Assembly (NCBI RefSeq): GCF_025643595.1
Contig: NZ_CP102826.1
Span: 2,356,001-2,420,000, forward strand
Direction of reading: 5' to 3'
Origin: Saccharopolyspora rosea
GTDB lineage: Bacteria; Actinomycetota; Actinomycetes; Mycobacteriales; Pseudonocardiaceae
DNA: 64,000 nucleotides
Made by a program: the position numbers and the translations under genes. Under the pieces are notes generated by a model. It was given only the letters and a program-made list of their open reading frames with translations. It made no database searches and was not told the origin of the DNA. Shown here one piece after another: positions 40,967-48,979 of the stretch (within the stretch, counting starts at the first letter, position 1; every line of letters begins with the position of its first letter).

Positions 40967-42037
40967 TTACCGGCTCAGGGCCGTCTCGATGAGGGTGTCG
41001 AGGAGTTCCGGGTAGTCCAGGCCGGCGGCCCGCCACATCCGGGGGTACTGCGAGTTCGCCGTGAAGCCCGGGAACGTGTTGACCTCGTTGACCACCGCCG
41101 CGCCGTCGTCGCCGACGAAGAAGTCGACGCGCAGCAGTCCGGTGCACTCCAGGGCGTCGAACGCGCGCCGCGACAGGTCGCGGAGGTGTTCGGTGGTCCC
41201 GGGGTCCAGGTCGGCCGGCACTTCGAAGGAGGCGGCGCCGGAATCCGAGTACTTGGCGTCGAAGTCGAACAACGACTGGCTGCCGGAGAGCTTGATCTCC
41301 AGCGGCGGGCTGACGTCGGTGGTGCCGTCCGGGCGCTCCAGCACGCCGAGGTCGACCTCCCGGCCGGTCATGGCCGCCTCCACCAGCACCTTCCGATCGC
41401 TCTCGCGAGCGGCCCCGACGGCATCGGGCAGCATGTCCCAGGAGTCCACACGGGACACTCCGACGCTGGATCCGGCCCGGGCCGGTTTGACGAACACCGG
41501 TAACCCGAGCCGGGAGCGCTCGTCGTCCGACGGCACGTCCCGCTCGCGGCCGAGGACGACACCGTCGGCCACCGACAGCCCGGCGGCGTCGAGCAACTTC
41601 TTGGTGTACTCCTTGTCCATCCCGACGGCGCTGGCGAGAACGCCGTTGCCCACGAAGGGAGTGCGCAACATCGCCAGCATCGCCTGGAGCGTGCCGTCCT
41701 CCCCGTAGGGCCCGTGCAGCGCCGGGAAGATCACGTCGACGTCGCGGAGCTGGTCGAGCGCGTGCGGGATGCCGCTCAGCGCGGTGGAGCCCGCTGCGTA
41801 GGTCGACGCGAAGTCGTCGGTCAGGAAGCGGTGCACGGCGTGGTCCCCGGCGCCGAAGACGGCGGGATCGTCGGCTCCCACGATCCAGGTCCCGTCGGGC
41901 TCGATCTTGACCGGGACGACGTCGTACCGGCTGCGGTCGAGGTGGGTCAGAATGCTCGCGGCGGACTCGCAGGACACGGTGTGTTCGCCGTTCTGCCCCC
42001 CGAACACGACCGCGACCCGGATCTTGTTGTTACGCAA
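40967..42037 (-). CDS. ddl: D-alanine--D-alanine ligase
   Basis: 356 residues, ATP-grasp enzyme joining two D-Ala for peptidoglycan. Motifs: VVFGGQNGEHTVSCESAASI (ATP loop), HGPYGEDGTLQAMLAMLRTPFVG, KPARAGSSVGVSRV, FDFDAKYSDSG and VNEVNTFPGFTANSQYPRMW. The DAKY segment resembles D-Ala-D-Ala ligases, not the D-lactate type of vancomycin resistance. I chose TTG 42037 because GGGGAGG lies six bases upstream of it, inside the end of alr; the upstream ATG 42052 would place that ribosome site within the coding region. The gene overlaps alr by eight bases. Confidence 0.92.
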   Translation of the reverse strand: MRNNKIRVAVVFGGQNGEHTVSCESAASILTHLDRSRYDVVPVKIEPDGTWIVGADDPAVFGAGDHAVHRFLTDDFASTYAAGSTALSGIPHALDQLRDVDVIFPALHGPYGEDGTLQAMLAMLRTPFVGNGVLASAVGMDKEYTKKLLDAAGLSVADGVVLGRERDVPSDDERSRLGLPVFVKPARAGSSVGVSRVDSWDMLPDAVGAARESDRKVLVEAAMTGREVDLGVLERPDGTTDVSPPLEIKLSGSQSLFDFDAKYSDSGAASFEVPADLDPGTTEHLRDLSRRAFDALECTGLLRVDFFVGDDGAAVVNEVNTFPGFTANSQYPRMWRAAGLDYPELLDTLIETALSR

Positions 42038-43244
42038 GGTATTCCTCCCCATGCGGTAGGTCAGCGCCGCGCCGGTCGACGTAGCGGCGCGGCACTCGGC
42101 TGCCGATTCCGGTGAAGATCTCATGCGGGAGGGTGCGAGCCCACTCCGCCCATTCGGTGACCGCGGGGCCGCCCTCGCGCTCCGGACCGATCAGCACCAC
42201 CTCGTCCTGGGTGTCCGCGGTGTGCGCGCCGAGATCCACGACGAACTGGTCCATCGCGACGCGGCCGGCGACGGGGTGGCGCCGCCCGCGGATCCGCACC
42301 TCGGCGCACCCGCTCGCCAGCCTCGGCACGCCGTCGGCGTAACCGAGCGGCACCAGCGCGAGGTTGCTGTCGGTCGCGGTCGCGTAGTCGTGCCCGTAGG
42401 ACACCCCGGTGCCCGCGGGAACGCGCTTGACCAGGACCGGCCGGGCGCGCAGGGTCAGCGCGGCGCGCAGTCCGAACGTCCGGCCCGCGACGGGTTCCAC
42501 GCCGTAGAGCCCGATCCCGGGCCGGACGAGTTCGTAGTGCGTGCGCGGCTCGTCCAACGCCGCCGCGGAGTTCGCCAGGTGGCGCAGCTCGGGATCGAGT
42601 CCGGCCTCCCGGGCCAGCGCCACGGCGTCGTCGAAGCGGTGGAGCTGGGTCGCGGTGCGGCCGCTGCCCGGCTCGTCCGCGCTGATCAGGTGCGACCAGA
42701 CGGCGCGCACCCGCACCAAGCCCTCGCGCTCCAGGCGCCGGGCGCTGTGCACCAGCGCGGGCCAGTCCGCTCCGGCGGCACCGCTGCGGCTCAGCCCGGT
42801 GTCGACCTTGAGGTGCACGGTCGCGGTGGCGCCGAGTTCGGCCGCGCACTCGGCGATTCCGGCCAACTGGCCGATTGACGAGACGGACAGCTCGACATCG
42901 GCGAGGATCGCCGGGCGGAAGTCCTCGTCCGGTCCGTGCAGCCAGCTCAGCAGCGGGGCCGTGATGCCCGCGTCGCGCAGCGCGAGCGCCTCGGCCGTGG
43001 TCGCCACGCCGAGCCAGCTCGCCCCGTGCGCCAGCGCGGTCCGCGCGACGGGCAGCATGCCGTGGCCGAAGGCGTCGGCCTTCACCACGGCCATGACGGC
43101 GGCGTCGGTCGCACCGGCGATCAGCTCGGTGTTGTCCGCGATGGCGCCGAGGTCGACCACGGCCTCCGCAACCGCGGACCCTCGTCCGGTGCGCGTGGGC
43201 GCTGCTCGCGAGGGGGCGTGCGCGGTGGGACTGCTGTACGTCAT
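42030..43244 (-). CDS. alr: alanine racemase
   Basis: 404 residues, fold-type III PLP enzyme converting L-Ala to D-Ala. AVVKADAFGHG near residue 55 carries the PLP lysine; RPGIGLYGVEPVAG, GTGVSYGHDYATATDSNLAL (with the catalytic Tyr) and AGRVAMDQFVVDLG are the other family blocks. It is upstream of ddl and overlaps it, forming a D-Ala-D-Ala supply operon. Whether this is the main or a second copy in the genome cannot be seen here. Confidence 0.93.
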   Translation of the reverse strand: MTYSSPTAHAPSRAAPTRTGRGSAVAEAVVDLGAIADNTELIAGATDAAVMAVVKADAFGHGMLPVARTALAHGASWLGVATTAEALALRDAGITAPLLSWLHGPDEDFRPAILADVELSVSSIGQLAGIAECAAELGATATVHLKVDTGLSRSGAAGADWPALVHSARRLEREGLVRVRAVWSHLISADEPGSGRTATQLHRFDDAVALAREAGLDPELRHLANSAAALDEPRTHYELVRPGIGLYGVEPVAGRTFGLRAALTLRARPVLVKRVPAGTGVSYGHDYATATDSNLALVPLGYADGVPRLASGCAEVRIRGRRHPVAGRVAMDQFVVDLGAHTADTQDEVVLIGPEREGGPAVTEWAEWARTLPHEIFTGIGSRVPRRYVDRRGADLPHGEEYLA

Positions 43245-43709
43245 GGGCCCGGTTTCGTCACTCGTCGCTTCGGTCGGCCTTCGGCGTGCAGACGGCGTCG
43301 AGTCTCAACACCGAACCGGGTTCCGCCGGGGCGGTGCTCTTGCGCGCGCATCTGTCTTGGGACACCGATGTCGGCCCCACGACATCAGGTCGCCCCGGTC
43401 GACGGCAAGGGGGTCGCACCCGATTGCCCGCGGTTTCGAGGCCCGCTGCCTCAACGGGCAGGTGCGCGTTGACGCCGCGTCAAGCTCCCGGAACGTTCCG
43501 TGACCGTCCAATGTGGACGATAGATCACGGAGGGCGCCTGCTCGGTGACTCCGCGAGTGCGCCGGTACCGGCCGAGGGCGGCGTGCGGGCCGTCGACGAG
43601 CGGCGTGCGGCGGTGGTCGGAGAACCGCTCGAATGCCGCCACCGCGTTCCGCGGAATCGGGTGTGGGTGGGACGGTTCCGCGCACTCCACTGCGGACGGT
43701 GCGGACAGG
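43245..43709. other. non-coding stretch before alr and after the Gly-rich gene
   Basis: No gene is supported. It contains the 13-base near-palindrome GTCCAATGTGGAC (43506-43518), also seen with one change in other gaps of this window. Confidence 0.4.
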
Positions 43710-44039
43710 TCAGCCGAAGACCGGCCCGCCGGGGCCGCCGACGCCGTTGCCTCCGATGCCGCTGCCGCCGATGCCGTCACCGCCGTCGCCGCCGTTGGCT
43801 CCGATCCCGCCGTTGCCGCCGTCGCCGCCGCCGTTGCCACCGCCCTGGCCGCCGCCGTTGCCGCCGTCACCGCCGATGATGATCGGGCCGCCGTGCTGCA
43901 CCGCGAAGATCGTCAACAGCGTGCGCGGGGGCAGGAACTCGACGCGCTGCCGATCGAGTTCGACCGCGCTCAACGGCTCGGCCTCGCCGGGCCCGGTCCG
44001 CGGCCGCGCGCGGGTCGGTACGGATCGAACGTCTTCCAT
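43710..44039 (-). CDS. small protein with LPPRTLL segment and glycine-repeat tail
   Basis: 109 residues from ATG 44039 (GGGGAGG five bases upstream). The first half is charged and ends AVELDRQRVEFLPPRTLLTI. The last 50 residues are almost only Gly with Asn, Asp and Ile (GGDGGNGGGQGGGNGGGDGG and so on), ending GGPVFG. There is no signal peptide, Cys, or membrane segment. Short actinobacterial proteins with an ELLPPR-type leader and low-complexity tail are often suspected RiPP-like precursors, but no maturation enzyme lies adjacent. Function unknown. Confidence 0.6.
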   Translation of the reverse strand: MEDVRSVPTRARPRTGPGEAEPLSAVELDRQRVEFLPPRTLLTIFAVQHGGPIIIGGDGGNGGGQGGGNGGGDGGNGGIGANGGDGGDGIGGSGIGGNGVGGPGGPVFG

Positions 44040-44196
44040 CGCGGCCTCCCCGGACTGGTGGTTCCTGGACGGGTTCGAACAGGTGTCGGACGCTGTCCCG
44101 GGGCGGGAGGCCAGTGTGCGGCCGGTCGCCCCGAGGTCGGTAGGGGCGAAAGACCGCACGTCGACCGGGTTCGGAGGTGGGCGGCCCGCGCGGCGG

Positions 44197-45105
44197 TCAG
44201 GCGGATTCGTCGATGGTGAGGTCGAGGGGGATGGGGCCGCCCGCGGAGCTGAGCATGGCCCGCAGCGTCTCCGGGACGTCGCGGGAGGCCCCGGCGTGGG
44301 CGACGCGGAGGTTGACCGCGTGCCGTTCGGCGTCGTGCCAGGCGGGCCAACGGCTGCGGGCGCGTTCTTCCAGCGCCGGGAAATCCGGGTGGTCGGTGTC
44401 GTGCACGGCGTCCAGCAGCCAGCGGAAGTAGTCCGCGAGGACGTCGAGATCGTCCGTTGTGGACAGTGGCCCGTGGCCGGGGACGAGGTGGCGCGGCTGG
44501 AAGGTCTTCAGCCAGTCCAGGGCGTCGAGCCAGCCGGTGATGTCGCCGTGCAGGGACAGTGGGGCGACGCCGTTGAACAACAGGTCCCCGGTGAACAGGA
44601 CGCCGTGCTCGGGGACCCAGACGACGAGGTCGCCGTCGGTGTGCGCGGTGGTGGGCACCGGGTGGATCTCGGCGGTGGTGCCGCCCAGGTCGAGGGTGCG
44701 GGGGCCGGCGAGGGTGTCGGTGAGCTCCGGCGGTGCGATCTCGCCCCACATGTCCTCGGGCTGGTCGAACAGGGCGTCGTAGGTGTGCGGGCCGGTGGCG
44801 ATGTCGCGGGCGGCGGCGGCCGTGGTGGTGACGGTGCCGCCCGCGCGGACCACGGCCGCCGCCCCGTTGGCGTGGTCGCCGTGCGCGTGCGTGATGGCGG
44901 CGGTGAACGGGGTGCCCGGGGTGGTCGCGGACCGCAGGCCGTCCAGCAGGTGCCGGGTGCGGGCCTCGGTGGCGTGCGTGTCGACCAGCAGGGCGCGGTC
45001 GCGGCCGGTGATCCAGCCCGCGTTGTTGAGGAACCACCCGCCGGGCAGCTGCAGGGAGACCGTGACGGCCGGGTCGAGCGGGGTGATCGCGGGCGGTGCG
45101 GGCAC
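44197..45105 (-). CDS. metallo-beta-lactamase-fold hydrolase
   Basis: 302 residues. ITHAHGDHANG near residue 72 is the HxHxDH zinc motif; TTAHTDGDLVVW supplies the third His, FTGDLLFNG the bridging Asp, and LVPGHGPLS the last His. The rest resembles cytosolic members of the superfamily (quorum-lactonase or glyoxalase II relatives) more than true beta-lactamases, and no signal peptide is present. GTG start with GAGGAAGGA upstream. Substrate unknown. Confidence 0.88.
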   Translation of the reverse strand: MPAPPAITPLDPAVTVSLQLPGGWFLNNAGWITGRDRALLVDTHATEARTRHLLDGLRSATTPGTPFTAAITHAHGDHANGAAAVVRAGGTVTTTAAAARDIATGPHTYDALFDQPEDMWGEIAPPELTDTLAGPRTLDLGGTTAEIHPVPTTAHTDGDLVVWVPEHGVLFTGDLLFNGVAPLSLHGDITGWLDALDWLKTFQPRHLVPGHGPLSTTDDLDVLADYFRWLLDAVHDTDHPDFPALEERARSRWPAWHDAERHAVNLRVAHAGASRDVPETLRAMLSSAGGPIPLDLTIDESA

Positions 45106-45591
45106 GCGGGGTCCTTCCTCCTCGGACGGTTCGGCCGCGCACGCGCGGTGCGCGGCTCGGTCTGACTGTACCTCCCCGCAGGACGGACCTGATCACCCGA
45201 GAGCCCGCCTTCGAAGTGCGGTGGCGGTGTCGGCGGCGGAATTCGGAGCGTGTGCCCAGACGTCGCTATGACCGCCTGCGACAGCACTCGGCGTGACCTG
45301 AGCGCCAGGCCGATGGCTGCTTGCCCGGCGGGCGTCGGTTCGTTCGCGGCTGCGCGTAGCCGTGGATATGTCCACATCGGATCGTCTCGCCACCGCAAGA
45401 GGAAGCGGCTCACGCCGCCTGCCGCACCCCAGGTGGAACCAGGGCAGGTGCTGGGGGATTTCCCGGTGTGCGGCGCGATCGGGCATTCGTCGGTGTCCGA
45501 AAGTCGTTGCCGCGCCGGAAAGGTGGCCGGTCACGGCGGGTCCTCGGTTGACTCCTCGGTGGAATCAGCACTCGACGAGAGGAGACAGCGA
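45106..45591. other. intergenic region between two divergent genes
   Basis: No gene is supported on either strand. GTCCACATCGGAT (45370-45382) is the reverse of the GTCCRATGTGGAC motif with one change. GAGAGGAGA near 45580 is the ribosome site of the secreted protein. Confidence 0.4.
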
Positions 45592-45951
45592 ATGCGCAAG
45601 TTGCGTTCCCCCAGGACGACCGGTGCCCTGGCCGCCATCGCGGCGGCGGGTGCCGCCGTCACCATGCTCGCGGGCACCGCCCAGGCCGCCACCCCGGGCA
45701 CGTTCACGCTGTGCTCGAAGGGTTCCTACGGCTCCTTCGCCGAGTTCCCGGAACGCGGCGGGCTGGCCACCGCCGTGGTGCCCAGCGGGCAGTGCCACTC
45801 GTTCAAGTTCGGCGGTGACAAGGCCGAGCCGGTCCAGATCCGCGTCGCCGCGGAACCGCAGGGCGGGCAGGTCATCGGCGGCACCGTCTACGACGGCCGC
45901 GCCGGGCTGAACATCGCCACGGTCGACGGGCCGAGCTTCTACTCGTTCTGA
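45592..45951 (+). CDS. small secreted protein
   Basis: 119 residues. A Sec signal (MRKLRSPRTTGALAAIAAAG, then AAVTMLAGTAQA-ATPG) leads to a mature domain of about 86 residues rich in beta strands, with two cysteines (TLCSKGSYGSFAEFPE and SGQCHSFKFGG) likely to form one disulfide. I do not recognise a family; small actinomycete exported proteins of this shape are common and unassigned. No partner genes are obvious. Confidence 0.75.
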   Translation: MRKLRSPRTTGALAAIAAAGAAVTMLAGTAQAATPGTFTLCSKGSYGSFAEFPERGGLATAVVPSGQCHSFKFGGDKAEPVQIRVAAEPQGGQVIGGTVYDGRAGLNIATVDGPSFYSF

Positions 45952-46150
45952 GGACCGGTGACCGGTGCCGCCGCGCGGGCGGCGGCACCGGGGTCGGAAA
46001 GTGAGGGGAATCCACCCCTCGTCCGCTCGGAGCGCTTCGAGCCCGGGTCGGCGCCGCAGACTCGTGGTGGTCGCGCGCTGCCGAGCGCAACGGAGTTCCC
46101 GGTACCGCGTCGGCCACCGCACAGGCTCGAAGTTCGGAGGACGAACGCGG

Positions 46151-46834
46151 ATGACTTCCCAGGCTGAGACGGCGTCGGACCCGCTGCACCTGCCGAGCGG
46201 GCAATCCCCGGAGAGCCGGGTCCGGGTGGCGGGGTGGGCGACCGACCCGATCACGCTGAACGGGCTCACCCAGACCCTCGTCGGGCACTTCGAGGTGTTC
46301 GTGGCGACCGGCGAACTCCCCGACGACGTGGACGTGCTGGTGTACGCCACGGACCGGGTGACCCCGGACACCGTGGCGGGCCTGCGCCGCGTCACCGCCC
46401 GGTGCACGGCTCCGGTGGTGCTGGTCACCAGCGAGCTGGGGCGCGCCGAGCTGATGGGGCTGGTGGAGTGCGGCGTGGTCGCCGTGCTGCACCGCAGCGC
46501 CGCCACCGAGGAACGCCTGGTCGAGACCGTCGACCTCGCGGCGAAGGGCGGCGGGTCGGTCCCGCCGAACCTGCTCGGCGACCTGCTGCGGCAGGTGCGG
46601 GAGATGCAGGAGGAAGTCCTGGCGCCGCGCGGGCTGAACTCCACCGGGCTGACCCCGCGCGAGATCGACGTGGTGCGGCTGCTCGCCGAGGGCTGGGACA
46701 CCGAGGAGATCGGCAAGCAGCTGTGCTACTCGGAGCGCACGGTCAAGAACATCATCCACGCGATGACCAGCCGCCTGAAGCTGCGCAACCGTCCGCAGCT
46801 GGTCGCGTACGGACTGCGCGCCGGGGTCATCTGA
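46151..46834 (+). CDS. NarL/LuxR-family regulator with a degenerate receiver domain
   Basis: 227 residues. The C-terminal LuxR helix-turn-helix is complete: GLTPREIDVVRLLAEGWDTE, EIGKQLCYSERTVKNIIHAM, LKLRNRPQLVAYGLRAG. The N-terminal 130 residues fold like a receiver, but where the phospho-acceptor should stand (D in LLDxxMPxxDG) it reads VDVLVYATDRVTPDTV, and the usual acidic pair at the start is absent. It is therefore probably not controlled by phosphorylation. It opens the regulatory block that continues to 56 kb. Confidence 0.85.
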   Translation: MTSQAETASDPLHLPSGQSPESRVRVAGWATDPITLNGLTQTLVGHFEVFVATGELPDDVDVLVYATDRVTPDTVAGLRRVTARCTAPVVLVTSELGRAELMGLVECGVVAVLHRSAATEERLVETVDLAAKGGGSVPPNLLGDLLRQVREMQEEVLAPRGLNSTGLTPREIDVVRLLAEGWDTEEIGKQLCYSERTVKNIIHAMTSRLKLRNRPQLVAYGLRAGVI

Positions 46835-46917
46835 GCCGTCGCGGCGCGACCACGCCGGCCACCGAGCGCTCGACCGCCCGCCCCGGGGCGACGACGGTGC
46901 GTACTAGCGTGGTGACC

Positions 46918-47028
46918 ATGGATGCGCCCCACTACCTGTCTTCAACAATTCGTCACATCCGCGCCGCGTTCCGGAAACAGTCCGGTTCGGACTGCCGCGG
47001 CCCGGTGGCGGAGGAGGCCGGGGCATGA
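46918..47028 (+). CDS. 36-codon ORF translationally coupled to the response regulator
   Basis: ATG 46918 encodes MDAPHYLSSTIRHIRAAFRK, then 16 more residues, and its TGA (47026-47028) overlaps the ATG of the OmpR regulator (47025). TACTAG upstream may be a -10. The last ten codons contain GGAGGAGG, which is also the ribosome site of the regulator, so translation of the small ORF could open it. Whether the peptide itself has a function is unknown. Confidence 0.45.
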   Translation: MDAPHYLSSTIRHIRAAFRKQSGSDCRGPVAEEAGA

Positions 47029-47777
47029 CCCAACCGCACCACCCCCCGCAGGGCGACGGCCCGAACGAGCGGCCGTGCCGCATCCTCGTGGTGGAGGACG
47101 ACCCCACCGTCGCGCAGGCGATCACCGGGTACCTGCAACGCGGCGGGTACCTCCCGGTGCACGCGCCCGACGGGTCGATGGGCCTGGAGCTGGCCCGCCG
47201 GATGGCGCCCGACCTGGTCGTGCTCGACGTCATGCTGCCCGGGATGGACGGGATCCAGGTCTGCCGGCAGCTGCGGGAGGTCAGCCAGGTCCCGGTGATC
47301 ATGGTGACCTCGATGGGCGAGGAGGAGGACCGGCTGCGCGGGCTGGAGGTCGGCGCGGACGACTACATCGTCAAACCGTTCTCCCCGCGGGAACTCGTGA
47401 TGCGCGTGCGCAACGTGCTGCGCCGGACCATGGCCATGCCGCCGGCGCCGTCCGACGGCGTCCTGCGGGCCGGGGACGTCGTGGTGGACCGGGCGGCCCG
47501 CGTGGTCAGCAAGGCGGGACGCCCGTTGACGTTGACCAACAAGGAGTTCGACCTCCTGGTGTTCCTGATGACCAACCCCGGCCGGGTGTTCCGGCGCGAC
47601 GAGCTGATGCGCGAGATCTGGGCGCACGACATCGGCGACCAGTCCACCGTCACCGTCCACGTGCGGCGGCTGCGGGAGAAGATCGAGGACGATCCCTCCC
47701 GGCCCGCGATGGTGATGACGGTGTGGGGTGTGGGCTACCGGTTCGACCTGCCCGGTTCCACCGGTGGGCGTGGATGA
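47025..47777 (+). CDS. OmpR-family response regulator
   Basis: 250 residues. Receiver: LVVEDDPTVAQAITG, LVVLDVMLPGMDG with the phospho-acceptor Asp, VIMVTSMGEEEDRL and IVKPFSPREL. Winged helix from about residue 145 (VVVDRAARVVSKAG) to MTVWGVGYRFDLPG. ATGA overlap with the sensor kinase downstream and with the small ORF upstream. Intact in all conserved positions. Confidence 0.93.
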   Translation: MTQPHHPPQGDGPNERPCRILVVEDDPTVAQAITGYLQRGGYLPVHAPDGSMGLELARRMAPDLVVLDVMLPGMDGIQVCRQLREVSQVPVIMVTSMGEEEDRLRGLEVGADDYIVKPFSPRELVMRVRNVLRRTMAMPPAPSDGVLRAGDVVVDRAARVVSKAGRPLTLTNKEFDLLVFLMTNPGRVFRRDELMREIWAHDIGDQSTVTVHVRRLREKIEDDPSRPAMVMTVWGVGYRFDLPGSTGGRG

Positions 47778-48883
47778 ACCCGCTGCTGATCGTCCTGGTC
47801 GCGCTCTGCGAGTCGGTGGGTGTCGGACTGGTAGGCATGGTGGTGCTGCGCATCCTCCGCCTGCACCCGGTGGGGCACTCGCTGGTCGCTGTGATCGTCA
47901 TCACAGTGTGCGCGATGAACGCGAGCACGCTCACCGTGGTCCTCGCGACGCGGTCGCTGCGGCTGCCGGTGGCCGCCGACCTCGCGATCAACCTGGTGGC
48001 GGGCATCGTGTCCATCGGCATCGGCCTGCTGCTCGGCCGTTCCGTGATGCGGGGCGGCCGGATGCTGGCCGACGCCACCCGGTCGTTCGGGGTCGACCAG
48101 CGCTTCCGCGCTCCGGACGACCCGCCGACGGCGGAACTGGCCGAGCTGGCGCGGGAACTGGCCAGCACCAGCGACAAGCTCGCCGAGTCCCGGCGGCGCG
48201 AGCAGGCCGCCGAGGCGTCGCGGCGCCGCCTGGTGGCGTGGATTTCGCACGACCTGCGCAGCCCGCTCGCCCGGCTGCGGATCCTGGCCGAGTCGCTGGA
48301 GGACGGCGTCGCCGACGACATCCAGGGGAGCTGCCGCAAGATCCGCGCGGACACCGAACGCTTGACCGGGATGGTGGACGACCTGTTCGAGCTGTCCCGG
48401 ATCCAGGCGGGCACGCTGCGCCTGCGGCCGCGGGAGGTCGCGCTGGACGACCTCATCAGCGACGAGGTCGCGGGCCTGGAGGTGCTGGCCGCGGACCGCG
48501 GCGTCCGGCTGCGCGCCGGGACGATCCAGCCGGTCACGGTGCACGTGGACGACCGCGCCATCACCCGGGTGCTCAACAACCTCCTCGGCAACGCCCTGCG
48601 CTACACGCCGCCGGGCACGGTGGTGTCGATCGACGTGCGGGCCGTCGACGGGTGGGCGGTCGTGTCCGTGGCCGACCAGTGCGGCGGCATCCCGGAACAG
48701 GAACTGGCGTCGGTCTTCGAGATGGGGTGGCGCGGCACGCGCGCCACCGGTGCGGAGCGGGGTGGCGGGCTCGGGCTGTCCATCGCGCTGGGAATCGTGC
48801 AGGCGCACCAGGGCCATCTGACGGTGCGCAACGTGCCTGGTGGTTGCTGCTTCGAGGTGGCCCTTCCGCTCGTGGTCACCTGA
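47774..48883 (+). CDS. sensor histidine kinase, partner of the 47 kb regulator
   Basis: 369 residues. Three or so membrane helices occupy the first 95 residues, with almost no extracytoplasmic loop, so it may sense the membrane or a partner protein. The dimerisation domain has WISHDLRSPLARL (phospho-His), then NLLGNALRYTPPG (N-box), VADQCGGIPEQEL (DxCGG in place of DxGxG), GGGLGLSIALGIVQAH and the end VRNVPGGCCFEVALPL. That last block recurs almost unchanged in the His-less paralogue at 55458. Confidence 0.92.
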   Translation: MNPLLIVLVALCESVGVGLVGMVVLRILRLHPVGHSLVAVIVITVCAMNASTLTVVLATRSLRLPVAADLAINLVAGIVSIGIGLLLGRSVMRGGRMLADATRSFGVDQRFRAPDDPPTAELAELARELASTSDKLAESRRREQAAEASRRRLVAWISHDLRSPLARLRILAESLEDGVADDIQGSCRKIRADTERLTGMVDDLFELSRIQAGTLRLRPREVALDDLISDEVAGLEVLAADRGVRLRAGTIQPVTVHVDDRAITRVLNNLLGNALRYTPPGTVVSIDVRAVDGWAVVSVADQCGGIPEQELASVFEMGWRGTRATGAERGGGLGLSIALGIVQAHQGHLTVRNVPGGCCFEVALPLVVT

Positions 48884-48979
48884 ACGCCAGACTCAGTGAC
48901 GGCGGGTGGCGATTTCTTTCCGGCGCTGACCCGATAGGCTGAAAGCGGACACGTCCTGACTGGAGTTTGGGGGTGGCTT

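Noticed and set aside
40967..43244. Vancomycin-type resistance (D-Ala-D-Lac) or D-cycloserine cluster
   Set aside because: The ligase has the FDFDAKY segment of D-Ala-D-Ala enzymes, and vanH, vanX or cycloserine biosynthesis genes are absent.
43451..43879. Ala/Ser-rich or Arg-rich open frames overlapping the glycine-repeat gene
   Set aside because: They are alternative frames of GGN-type repeats; only the frame with ribosome site and non-repetitive N-terminus was kept.
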